64,000 nt of DNA from Colwellia sp. 20A7 (GTDB taxonomy: Bacteria; Pseudomonadota; Gammaproteobacteria; Enterobacterales; Alteromonadaceae): positions 2,294,001 to 2,358,000 of the forward strand of contig NZ_CP047130.1 in NCBI RefSeq assembly GCF_009832865.1. The letters are read 5' to 3'. A program made the position numbers and the translations under genes. The notes under the pieces were generated by a model that saw only the letters and a list, made by a program, of their open reading frames with translations, searched no databases and had not been told where the DNA came from. Shown here piece by piece: positions 53,320 to 61,614 of this stretch; position 1 is the first letter of the stretch, and every line of letters starts with the position of its first letter.

Positions 53320-54555
53320 CTAAGACCTAAGCTCTTTCAAACTAATAATCGATAGGCTTCCAACTGATGCTTTTTCTATATGATCTGACCACCAACACAT
53401 TAATTTTTTTCTACGTTCAAGGTATTCAGATCTGTTATAAGAACGTCTAGTTACATCTTTATCTAGATGCGCCAGCGAGGTTTCTATGATATCAGATTCA
53501 AAATTTTGCTCATTACAGGTAGTAGAAAATAGGGCTCTTAACCCATGGCTAACTATTTGCCCTTTCAAACCATTTCTTTTCATTGCAGTGTTAACTGTTT
53601 CTCTATTTGCATGGCTGCTTGGGTGTTTTACACCAGGAAACAAATACTCTTTTTTTCCACTAATAGTACGAAGGAAATCTAGTAGATTAATCACCTGTGG
53701 CGATAGAGGGATGATATGTTCTCTATTTTTTTTCATTTTATTGGCGGGTATAATCCATAGATTTTCTTCTAAATTAAATTCTTCCCAACGTGCTGTAGCT
53801 GCCTCTACTGGCCTAACAGCCGTATGTAACTGCAGTTCGAACATACATCGAGTTATATCTGATATTTTAGCTCTGGCCATAACCTTCAATAAATAAGGAA
53901 GTTGTTCTGGTTTTAATGTTTTAAAGTGCTCTCTTACTGCGGTAGGAAAGAATCCGCTTAAATCTGAAATGGGGTTGAACTCTATTGAGCCATCAGCAAC
54001 AGCAAGTCTCATTATCTGATTGATAAACGAACACAGCCGTTTAACCGTTTCACGTTTATTTTCAGCAATAAGTGGTTTCATGATTGCTATAATTTGCTTC
54101 GGCTTTACTTGGCTTATTGGTAAGTCTTTTAATGTAGGAAGTGCGTGCTTAGTTAGTGTTTGGTGTGCACGCCGAATTGTTGGCTCTTTCCATTGGCTAG
54201 TTTTAAGGATTTTCCAAGTATCTGCATATTTACCAAAGGTATTCTCTAAGGTGTTTTTTTCTTCCTGTACTTTATCGTCTCTATCCGTCTTCGGATCAAT
54301 GTTTTTGGCAAGTAATTCACGAGCATTAGAGCGTAGCTTCCTCGCTTCGGCTAAAGAAAGTGCAGGGTATTGACCAAAACCAATATTAGCCCTTTTTTTT
54401 GTATACGGACGATAATAGTTAAAAATCCAGAGTTTAGAACCCTTGGGCTTTATTCTTAAAGATAAGCCTTCACCGTCTGACAAGTTGTACTCTTTATCTT
54501 TGGGTTTTGCGTTCTTCACCTCAGTATTGGAAAGAGGTTTAGTAATTTTAGCCAT
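53320..54555 (-). CDS. P4-type tyrosine integrase of the element
   Basis: This 411-residue protein has the P4-family layout: an N-terminal arm-binding domain (DUF4102-like, GEGLSLRIKPKGSKLWIF and the GFGQYPALSLAEARKLR helix), a core-binding middle and the catalytic domain. Active-site residues are Arg in LHTAVRPVEA, Lys in the NKMKKNREH strand, HGLR, His in LAHLDKD and the Tyr in RRSYNRSEY. It is 207 bases from tRNA-Pro and points away from it. It is the best candidate for integrating the 32-kb element at the tRNA 3' end. Confidence 0.92.
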   Translation of the reverse strand: MAKITKPLSNTEVKNAKPKDKEYNLSDGEGLSLRIKPKGSKLWIFNYYRPYTKKRANIGFGQYPALSLAEARKLRSNARELLAKNIDPKTDRDDKVQEEKNTLENTFGKYADTWKILKTSQWKEPTIRRAHQTLTKHALPTLKDLPISQVKPKQIIAIMKPLIAENKRETVKRLCSFINQIMRLAVADGSIEFNPISDLSGFFPTAVREHFKTLKPEQLPYLLKVMARAKISDITRCMFELQLHTAVRPVEAATARWEEFNLEENLWIIPANKMKKNREHIIPLSPQVINLLDFLRTISGKKEYLFPGVKHPSSHANRETVNTAMKRNGLKGQIVSHGLRALFSTTCNEQNFESDIIETSLAHLDKDVTRRSYNRSEYLERRKKLMCWWSDHIEKASVGSLSIISLKELRS

Positions 54556-54589
54556 CGTAGTAGATCCTTTAAGCTTTACAATACATTTA

Positions 54590-54640
54590 AAGTAACACTG
54601 TAAATGTATTTATGCTGCAGTGTTACTTAGAGTGTTACAT
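54590..54640. promoter_or_regulatory. Integrase leader: inverted repeat and probable arm sites
   Basis: AAGTAACACTG and CAGTGTTACTT are a perfect 11-base inverted repeat (54590-54600 and 54618-54628), with a further AGTGTTACAT at 54631-54640. The right half, 54619-54640, matches 22652-22673 at the other end in 19 of 22 bases. It lies between the integrase start and the attachment core, a place for integrase or excisionase arm sites and autoregulation. Confidence 0.7.
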
Positions 54641-54727
54641 TAGATCATGGATTTTACAAGATGGCAATGGACGTGTACGGATAGTTAATTTGGCTACAGG
54701 GTAGTAAAAACGTAATTTAAGACATAA

Positions 54728-54751
54728 AAAAAGACGCCCGCGGACGTCTTT
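54728..54751 (-). terminator. Terminator now serving tRNA-Pro
   Basis: AAAGACG and CGTCTTT pair around CCCGCGGA; on the minus strand TTTTTTT follows. It lies inside the element, just past the attachment core, so the element restores a terminator to the tRNA it interrupts. Confidence 0.85.
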
Positions 54752-54757
54752 AAATAC

Positions 54758-54787
54758 TAATTTGGTCGGAGTAGCAAGATTCGAACT
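54758..54787. other. Right attachment core (in tRNA-Pro)
   Basis: Thirty bases identical to 22573-22602, covering the tRNA 3' end plus TAATT outside it. The core-to-core distance is 32,185 bases. Confidence 0.92.
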
Positions 54788-54839
54788 TGCGACCTCACGT
54801 CCCCCAGACGCACGCGCTACCAAGCTGCGCTATACCCCG
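54763..54839 (-). tRNA. tRNA-Pro (anticodon GGG)
   Basis: The minus strand folds as a 77-nt cloverleaf beginning with C as proline tRNAs do: acceptor CGGGGTA/TACTCCG, D-arm with AGCTTGGTA loop, anticodon loop CTGGGGG, T-arm GCAAG-TTCGAAT-CTTGC, discriminator A and encoded CCA. It remains intact after integration of the element in its 3' end. Confidence 0.93.
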
Positions 54840-55024
54840 ATTTGTAAACCAATGTTCTAATCAATTAGCTAATACTTATGTTTCTAAAGAAATAATAATC
54901 TGGGGAGATCACCATAAGTACACTTGATTTACGCTGACTATAATAATCGTTTCTCAAACGAATGCAATGACATTTATTAGAACGGTTAATCAATAATAAC
55001 TAACCGTCTAACGAATGAACAATT
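54840..55024. promoter_or_regulatory. Promoter region of tRNA-Pro
   Basis: AT-rich sequence upstream of the tRNA on the minus strand; it must contain the tRNA promoter. No gene is seen. Confidence 0.4.
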
Positions 55025-55284
55025 ATACCAATTCCAATAAGTTTCTTCTCACTCAGCGAGAGTTAAAAGGTTTAGAGGCAAGGCATTGATTGAAGAGAAT
55101 GGTTATTCCCTTGTCAAAATCAATAACGCGGCATATAGACCTTTTAGACTCGCCCTTTGGGAGCTTTCCAGTGATATGATAACCGCACAGAATTTCTTTC
55201 ATATAGAATGATAGGTAAAAAATTCTATTTGTTCTCAAACCACTGGCAAGCTCTGAGTGGGAACTAACTTAATGGACTTGGTAT
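55025..55284. mobile_element. MITE-like repeat
   Basis: A 260-base non-coding unit starts ATACCAATTCCAATAAG and ends CTTAATGGACTTGGTAT, imperfect terminal inverted repeats (ACCAA(T/G)TCCA(A/T)TAAG). This end sequence is familiar from intergenic repeats of Colwellia, Pseudoalteromonas and Shewanella relatives. It abuts the stop of yejM. A 61-codon frame inside it is a by-product of the repeat. Confidence 0.6.
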
Positions 55285-57020
55285 TATTCATTCTCTTGTT
55301 CTAATTGCTTACTAAAACGTTTAATAAAGTGAACACCATCAATCATTAAAGGAAAATCCTTATTTACGGTGATCGGGGCATTTAATTTACTTGAATAACT
55401 ATGAAAATTACCATTTCTATCAATAAAAACGGATTTATCTTTATTAAATACCATTAAACCTGCAGCAGAAGTATTTGCAATAACACGATCTTTATTTAAC
55501 GTAATAAGATCTGAACCATTACCGTATTCTTTATCTACAGTATCGCAGCCAAGCCAGTTTTTCATGAGTGTAGATTGTAAATCCATGTGGCTTGTTAATT
55601 TAGTAACGACATTCTTATTCGCTTGTCTTTGTGATTTTTTGTGCGGTGTTATCAGTAAAGCAGGTTTAGTAATTAACTGGGTATCTTCAATTTGATTTCC
55701 AATTGAGCTAATCCAAATAATATCTTTTTGCTGTTTCTGTTGTTGTGCTAATAATAAAGCATCAACAAAAAGCTCAAATTGATAATTGCTGATACTGCTT
55801 TCAACATCATTACTGACTGCACTTTTAAAGTAAATTATATGTAGCCCTAACTTTTTGCTATTAAGTTTATCAGCGAAAATTAGGCTCGATATATCGTTAA
55901 GGTGACTCTTTTCGTCAAACAAAGAAACAAACCAAGGTGCGTTATGTTGGTCAGTTATTGAGTTTGCGTCAGATTTATCTATTAACGTAAAACTACTGGC
56001 TAAACTTTGCTTTTCAATGGCTTGAAATAGTAATGGTTTAGTTAATTGTTTTAAAATATCGTCTTGATAAATATTTGGTAAAGAATAGAACAATTTAAAC
56101 CAGGCTTCATCATTTAAGGCCGAGTCTACATGGTTATTAAATTGGTAACTATTGCCACTTGATCTATTGCTAAAACGTTGTAGTTGCTCGTTGTTTAACT
56201 GTGCATCAGTAAGTACTATAAATACTGACTGCTCTGCGTTAGATGTTTCACATTGCCCCGAAGTTAAACTCGGGTAAGGCGGAATAGCACTGCTAAACGA
56301 TAGTGGGCTTGTTTTACGTTCTATATAATCATCAACATCAAATAAACCGTACTTGGTGAGTAAAGTTTGGGCTGTTGCCGGGTAAGATAGAGGTAATACA
56401 GTATCTTGGCGTAATATATCGTAGTCTAAATTAGCATCCGCCCAAATATGAGTTAAATGACTAAAGAAGAATGATGCAACTAAGCCAAAGATAACAAATC
56501 GAGCAAAAATCGTTTTTTGTAATCTTTTTAGGTGCTTCCATGCATAATTACTGATTGTGAATTCAAAAGCTAAAATCAAAATAGCTAAAAAACCACTAAC
56601 TGTATAAAAAATGACATTTTTCTGTGCTATTTCTTGAATCAAACTAAAAATTTGAGCACTGGAGGATGCATTTAAGTGATAACCCAAACGGCTATAAATA
56701 AAGCCATCGAGTAATAATAATAATAATCCTAAAGTAAAAATTATTGATGCACTGGTCCTAATGACTTTCGTATTGGGCCAAATAATGATCAATGGAAACA
56801 AAATTAACACAAAGCTAATAAAGGTTAGAAAAGCAATATGACTAACCCAAGTAGTAACAAGATACACCTGACCTAAAAATGTAGTCGGTGCAGTTTCACT
56901 GAAAAGGTAATAAGAGGAGAGGGCTATTGCTGCAAAAATATTAAAAAATGTGAACCAATGGCTCCAACTTATTAAATGTAACAGCTTTCTACTATAGGTT
57001 TTGGTATCAAAAGTGACCAT
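55284..57020 (-). CDS. yejM: Inner-membrane sulfatase-like protein YejM/PbgA
   Basis: This 578-residue protein matches YejM (PbgA, DUF3413): five membrane segments in the first 200 residues, then a periplasmic sulfatase-like domain (SVFIVLTDAQLNNEQLQRF...; WFVSLFDEKSH). In E. coli it controls lipopolysaccharide amount by regulating LapB/FtsH turnover of LpxC. The length is close to E. coli (586). It follows yejL by 63 bases. The downstream end touches a MITE-like repeat. Confidence 0.85.
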   Translation of the reverse strand: MVTFDTKTYSRKLLHLISWSHWFTFFNIFAAIALSSYYLFSETAPTTFLGQVYLVTTWVSHIAFLTFISFVLILFPLIIIWPNTKVIRTSASIIFTLGLLLLLLDGFIYSRLGYHLNASSSAQIFSLIQEIAQKNVIFYTVSGFLAILILAFEFTISNYAWKHLKRLQKTIFARFVIFGLVASFFFSHLTHIWADANLDYDILRQDTVLPLSYPATAQTLLTKYGLFDVDDYIERKTSPLSFSSAIPPYPSLTSGQCETSNAEQSVFIVLTDAQLNNEQLQRFSNRSSGNSYQFNNHVDSALNDEAWFKLFYSLPNIYQDDILKQLTKPLLFQAIEKQSLASSFTLIDKSDANSITDQHNAPWFVSLFDEKSHLNDISSLIFADKLNSKKLGLHIIYFKSAVSNDVESSISNYQFELFVDALLLAQQQKQQKDIIWISSIGNQIEDTQLITKPALLITPHKKSQRQANKNVVTKLTSHMDLQSTLMKNWLGCDTVDKEYGNGSDLITLNKDRVIANTSAAGLMVFNKDKSVFIDRNGNFHSYSSKLNAPITVNKDFPLMIDGVHFIKRFSKQLEQENE

Positions 57021-57083
57021 TGAACTTTATTCTTCTTATCTGATGAAATTATAAAATGAATTATTTACTAGTTATCAATAAAA

Positions 57084-57302
57084 CTAGTGAGTTTTTTGGA
57101 TAGATTGATTCAATGCGCGAGTAAAATTGTCTACAATAGCACTTTGTTTGTCGGCAGGAATTTTACTAATAACATTAGTTATTGTATTTCCTAAACACAT
57201 TAAGGCTAAATCGGTTGTTGCGGATTCATTTACAAGAACATCCATAAGTTCTTGGATAATTTTTTCTACACGTTCGTTTGAGTATTTCGATACAATGGGC
57301 AT
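57084..57302 (-). CDS. yejL: YejL family protein (DUF1414)
   Basis: This 72-residue protein begins [20 protein letters not shown], and the middle [18 protein letters not shown] matches YejL of E. coli (75 residues) almost throughout. I use the ATG at 57302, since the longer frame adds residues absent from the family. The function is unknown. It pairs with yejM and is divergent from yejK, the same order as in enterobacteria. Confidence 0.88.
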   Translation of the reverse strand: MPIVSKYSNERVEKIIQELMDVLVNESATTDLALMCLGNTITNVISKIPADKQSAIVDNFTRALNQSIQKTH

Positions 57303-57396
57303 AATGACACTTAATTGCTGATGATTAATAATATTTTTGCAGTTTATCAAATGCCTGCACAATATACTAATATATCCCTAACATAGACCCTTACTT

Positions 57397-58512
57397 ATGA
57401 GTTTAATAATTTCTAACATAGCACTACATTTTATTTCGAAAAAAGAAGAATCAAGCGAAGTTTTATTACGCTTAGGGCCAGAGAGTATAGAAATAGGGCC
57501 TAAAATAACCGCTTTTGTTGACGGTTTGCATAGTATTTATAATGCTAAAAGCAGTAAAGCTTATGGTAGTTTCTCTTCTATGCCTGCACCTGCTAGCTCT
57601 GAAAGCAGTACCGAAAGCGATATAGATAGTAGTGATACTGTCACTGCACGTTTTGTTGATTTAATGGAAAGTTACTTAGGCGAGCGCCAAAACTTTTATA
57701 CTTTTAGTACGCAAGCGGCAAATACCTTAAAAAATGAAATAGAAAAATATGACCTAGATGAAACCGGTTATTTAGTCGTTTGTCATTATGAATACATGGG
57801 CGGACGTTACTTATTGGTTGCCGTGATTCCTGTATCTGAGCATTATAGTGTTGATGGTGAATTAAATATTTCAGCGGATCAACACCTTGATACTACTAAA
57901 TTACAGTTAGCAGCACGTATCGATTTATTTGATTATCAGCAAAATGCTAGCGGAAATCGCTACATTTCTTTCATTAAGGGTCGTGCTGGACGAAAAGTTT
58001 CTGATTTCTTTCTTGATTTTTTAGGTTGCGAAGAAGGCTTAAATTCAAAAGAGCAAACCCAAACATTAGTACAAGCAGTAGAAGACTATGTGGCTGTTAA
58101 CCAACTTGATTCAAGTGAAAAACAACAAACACGTAAAGAATTGCTTAATTACTGTAAAGAGCAAAAAGCAAGTTCTCAAGATGTGTCTATGCAAGAAGTT
58201 GGCAAAGTCATTGGACATACGGCAACTGATAGTGACGGTAATGAACAAAATTTTTATCAATTTTGTCAGCAACAATCTTATCCTATTGAAGAGTCTTTTC
58301 CTCATGACCAAACTGTTGTTAATAAAATAACAAAATATTCAGGTTATGGTAATGGCATTAGTTTAAGTTTTGAGCGTAGTCACTTTGGTCAAGATGTCGT
58401 GTATAACCCACATAATGATTCGATTACTATTTTTAAAGTGCCTCCTAATTTAAAAGAACAACTACAAGCATTGTTAGCAAATAATGATGAAGAAATAATT
58501 GAAAATAGTTAA
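57397..58512 (+). CDS. yejK: Nucleoid-associated protein YejK/NdpA
   Basis: This 371-residue protein belongs to the NdpA family (37-kDa nucleoid-associated protein, E. coli YejK, 335 residues). Its start ISNIALHFISKKEESSEVLL and the C-terminal RSHFGQDVVYNPHNDSITIF are characteristic. The insertion of Ser-rich residues near 70-90 makes it slightly longer. It binds DNA in the nucleoid; the exact role is unclear. The divergent yejL promoter lies within 95 bases. Confidence 0.88.
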   Translation: MSLIISNIALHFISKKEESSEVLLRLGPESIEIGPKITAFVDGLHSIYNAKSSKAYGSFSSMPAPASSESSTESDIDSSDTVTARFVDLMESYLGERQNFYTFSTQAANTLKNEIEKYDLDETGYLVVCHYEYMGGRYLLVAVIPVSEHYSVDGELNISADQHLDTTKLQLAARIDLFDYQQNASGNRYISFIKGRAGRKVSDFFLDFLGCEEGLNSKEQTQTLVQAVEDYVAVNQLDSSEKQQTRKELLNYCKEQKASSQDVSMQEVGKVIGHTATDSDGNEQNFYQFCQQQSYPIEESFPHDQTVVNKITKYSGYGNGISLSFERSHFGQDVVYNPHNDSITIFKVPPNLKEQLQALLANNDEEIIENS

Positions 58513-58639
58513 TCTACTCTTATCAATTATCACCAATGAAGTTACGCGTTACTGTATTTATTTCATTAACGCGTTGAAAATTAATAATTAATTAGTAAAT
58601 TACGATTAAGTGAATTACGTTAAAGAATAGAGAGTTACC

Positions 58640-59698
58640 ATGACAAATAAAGCACAAGCAAATACAGGGAATACCCTTACTATCACCCGTCCTGACGACT
58701 GGCATGTACATTTACGTGATGGTTTAGTACTAAAAAACACCGTTGCAGATATTAGTCGTTATTTTGCTCGTGCTATTGTAATGCCAAATTTAGTGCCGCC
58801 GGTAACTGATGCTAAACTAGCAAAAAGCTATCATGAACGTATTATGGCTGTTGCAACTAATGACAACTTTAAGCCATTAATGGTGTTATATTTAACAGAT
58901 CAAACAAGCGCACAAGATATTATTGAAGCAAAAGAATCAGGTCTGGTGTTTGCAGCTAAGCTTTATCCTGCAGGAGCAACAACTAACTCTTCTTCTGGGG
59001 TAACTAACATAGCTGAAATGGCAGATGTTTTTGCCGCAATGCAAAGTGTTGGTATGCCATTATTAATTCATGGTGAAGTTACCGACTGCAATATTGATAT
59101 TTTTGACCGAGAACAAGTATTTATAGACACTGTATTGTCACCACTTGTTGCTAACTACCCAAATTTAAAAGTAGTGCTAGAACATATCACTACAAAAAAT
59201 GCTGTCGATTTTGTTAAATCAGCGAGTAACAATGTTGCGGCAACGATTACGGTTCATCATTTACTCTATAACCGTAATGATATGTTAGTAGGCGGCATTC
59301 GCCCACATTATTTCTGTCTCCCTATTTTAAAACGCAATACCCATCAACAAGCACTTATTGAAGCAGCAACAAGTGGTAATGCTAAGTTTTTCTTAGGCAC
59401 AGATTCAGCGCCACATGCACAGCATGCTAAAGAGTCGGCTTGTGGTTGTGCTGGTGTTTATTCAGCTCATGCAGCCATTGAGTTATATGCTGAAGTATTT
59501 GAACAAGAAAATGCCCTTGATAAATTAGAAGCATTTGCTAGTTTAAATGGACCAGAATTTTATCAATTACCCATTAACACTGACAAAATAACCTTAGTTA
59601 AAAAATCGTGGAAAGTACCTGCAACCATGAGCTTTGGTGATGACGTTGTTGTGCCTGTACGAGCAGACGACACTATTTTGTGGCAAGTTGAAGACTAA
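58640..59698 (+). CDS. pyrC: Dihydroorotase
   Basis: This 352-residue amidohydrolase catalyses the third step of pyrimidine synthesis. Class II PyrC motifs are present: [10 protein letters not shown] with the two metal-binding His, [11 protein letters not shown] with the carboxylated Lys, HGEV, LEHITT, and GTDSAPHA with the catalytic Asp. The length is near E. coli PyrC (348). AGAGAGTTACC precedes the ATG. Confidence 0.96.
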   Translation: MTNKAQANTGNTLTITRPDDWHVHLRDGLVLKNTVADISRYFARAIVMPNLVPPVTDAKLAKSYHERIMAVATNDNFKPLMVLYLTDQTSAQDIIEAKESGLVFAAKLYPAGATTNSSSGVTNIAEMADVFAAMQSVGMPLLIHGEVTDCNIDIFDREQVFIDTVLSPLVANYPNLKVVLEHITTKNAVDFVKSASNNVAATITVHHLLYNRNDMLVGGIRPHYFCLPILKRNTHQQALIEAATSGNAKFFLGTDSAPHAQHAKESACGCAGVYSAHAAIELYAEVFEQENALDKLEAFASLNGPEFYQLPINTDKITLVKKSWKVPATMSFGDDVVVPVRADDTILWQVED

Positions 59699-59798
59699 AA
59701 TTTTATAATGGCGAGTTATTGATTTTTTACCGATAACTCGTGTAATAATTAAACAATGTAATTAAAAATTGAGAGCCAAAAGTAAATTAAGGAAAAAA

Positions 59799-60689
59799 AT
59801 GCAATTATTTGTAGATGATTTAACCGTTATTGATTTTTCATATCTGTGTAAACAGCGTGGTATTGTGGGTGAAAGCTGGATTGTTGACGTATTGCTCGAC
59901 GGTTCGTTAAATGAAATGAGTATGGTGCTTGATTTTGCTGTGGTTAAAAAGCAAATTAAAGCCATCATTGACGATGCAGTTGATCATAAATTATTGTTAC
60001 CCATGCAAGAAAAAGCCGTTAACTTAGCTGAATCACCTTTTAATGATGGTCATCAAACAGTTGATTTTGTAAGTGATATTGCAAGTTACTATTTACAATC
60101 ACCCGCATGTGCTTTTGCCGGTATCGACTGTTTAACTATTTCAGTAGCCGCCGTAACGAAACATTTAAAAGCAATAATTTTGGCGCAATTACCAAACAAC
60201 GTAGAAGGCTTAACGTTAGTCTTGCGCCCTGAAAACATCCCTACGGATTTTTATCATTATACTCATGGTTTAAAGCTACATGATGGAAATTGCCAACGTA
60301 TTGCCCATGGTCACCGCTCTAAAATTCAAATTCTAGTCGATGATAAAAGAGACGCCACCTTAGAAGCTGCTTGGTGTAAACGCTGGCAAGATATTTATAT
60401 TGCCAGTGAAGCCGATAGAATTTCAGTAAACGATATTCAGCTATCGGCAAATGCTATGCGTAATTTAACACCCGATCACCAATACTTTAGTTACTTTGCT
60501 CCACAAGGTAGATTTGATATTGCCGTAGAAACTAAAATCTTAGATGTTGTTGATTGCGATTCAACCGTAGAGCTTTTAGCCGACTTTATTTTACGCCAAA
60601 TTAAAGCGGAACATCCTGAATTAGCTAACAATACCATTAAAGTTATTGCCTATGAAGGTGTAGCTAAAGGAGCGATTGTTTATGGTTAA
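59799..60689 (+). CDS. 6-pyruvoyl-tetrahydropterin synthase/QueD-like protein
   Basis: This 296-residue protein appears to be a tandem or extended form of the PTPS/QueD fold. The zinc-binding and catalytic patch CQRIAHGHRSKIQILVD at about residue 170 matches the C-x3/4-HGH signature, and RPENIPTDFYHYTHGLKL lies before it. A related but degenerate half may precede it. It probably makes 6-carboxytetrahydropterin for queuosine, or a pterin. The ATG at 59799 is preceded by AAGGAAAAAA. It ends eight bases inside the next gene. Confidence 0.72.
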   Translation: MQLFVDDLTVIDFSYLCKQRGIVGESWIVDVLLDGSLNEMSMVLDFAVVKKQIKAIIDDAVDHKLLLPMQEKAVNLAESPFNDGHQTVDFVSDIASYYLQSPACAFAGIDCLTISVAAVTKHLKAIILAQLPNNVEGLTLVLRPENIPTDFYHYTHGLKLHDGNCQRIAHGHRSKIQILVDDKRDATLEAAWCKRWQDIYIASEADRISVNDIQLSANAMRNLTPDHQYFSYFAPQGRFDIAVETKILDVVDCDSTVELLADFILRQIKAEHPELANNTIKVIAYEGVAKGAIVYG

Positions 60690-61512
60690 ATTGAAAAAAC
60701 TTTATACTTTTTTCGCGATAGGCATAAGTTTATTGCCGATTGCAAACGCGCAAGCCGCAATACAATTTTCCGGTGAAATACAACAAGGCGGGTTAATTGT
60801 TGGTAAAACCGAGGCTAATAGCACGGTAACGTTAAACGATAAAACACTTAGCGTTTCTCCTCAAGGAGATTATGTGTTTGCTTTTTCACGTGACGATACC
60901 GAGCAATATACATTAACGGTTACTTCACCCACGGGCACAGTAGAAACACAAACGTTTACCCCTAAAAAACGTGAGTATAAAATATCACGCGTTGAAGGCA
61001 TTAGTAAGACGATCATGAACCCCAATAAAAAAGCCAATATACGTGCTGGTGAAGATCGCGATGCTATGGTTAAGGTACGTAAAATATCGAGTGATTTAAC
61101 TGACTTTTCACAAGGGTTTATTGCCCCGCGCAATGCTCGAATCACCGGTGTTTATGGTAGTCAGCGCTTTTATAATGGCGTACCTAAAAACCCACATTAT
61201 GGTGTTGATTATGCTGGACCTATTGGCGCGCCGGTAAAGGCTCCTGCCAGTGGCACTGTTTTATTATGGGTACCTGATATGTTTTATTCTGGTGGCACGT
61301 TAGTGATAGATCACGGCCATGGCATTACCTCAAACTTTTTACATTTAAGTGCTTCACTGGTAAAAGTGGGAGATAAAGTTAAACAAGGGCAAGTTATTGC
61401 TAAAGTGGGTAATTCAGGCCGCGTGACTGGGCCTCACTTAGATTGGCGTATGAATTGGCATTCCGTTCGCTTTGACCCAGAGTTAGCGATGAAAGTTATC
61501 CCTATTAACTAG
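60682..61512 (+). CDS. M23 (LytM-type) peptidase
   Basis: This 276-residue protein has a signal peptide (cleavage near AQAA, about residue 25), a beta-rich middle and a C-terminal M23 domain: HYGVDYAGPIG with HxxxD, HGHGITSNFLHLS, and GNSGRVTGPHLDW. In typical LytM enzymes the last motif is HxH; here the second His is Asp (HLD), which may alter zinc binding or identify a subfamily. It acts on peptidoglycan or activates amidases. It overlaps the QueD-like gene by eight bases. Confidence 0.85.
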   Translation: MVKLKKLYTFFAIGISLLPIANAQAAIQFSGEIQQGGLIVGKTEANSTVTLNDKTLSVSPQGDYVFAFSRDDTEQYTLTVTSPTGTVETQTFTPKKREYKISRVEGISKTIMNPNKKANIRAGEDRDAMVKVRKISSDLTDFSQGFIAPRNARITGVYGSQRFYNGVPKNPHYGVDYAGPIGAPVKAPASGTVLLWVPDMFYSGGTLVIDHGHGITSNFLHLSASLVKVGDKVKQGQVIAKVGNSGRVTGPHLDWRMNWHSVRFDPELAMKVIPIN

Positions 61513-61563
61513 TTAACTAACAACGTTTTCATCATTGCATTTATATTTCTAATTTGTATTCTT

Positions 61564-61601
61564 ACAGAGGTTAACCTTATTGGTTAGCCTCTGTATTTTT
61601 T
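61564..61601 (+). terminator. Terminator after the M23 peptidase gene
   Basis: CAGAGGTTAACC and GGTTAGCCTCTG pair with one mismatch around TTATT and are followed by TATTTTTTC. Confidence 0.8.
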
Positions 61602-61614
61602 CTAAGGACACAGT

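Noticed and set aside
55053..55238. 61-codon minus-strand frame
   Set aside because: It lies wholly within the MITE-like repeat and has no protein signature.
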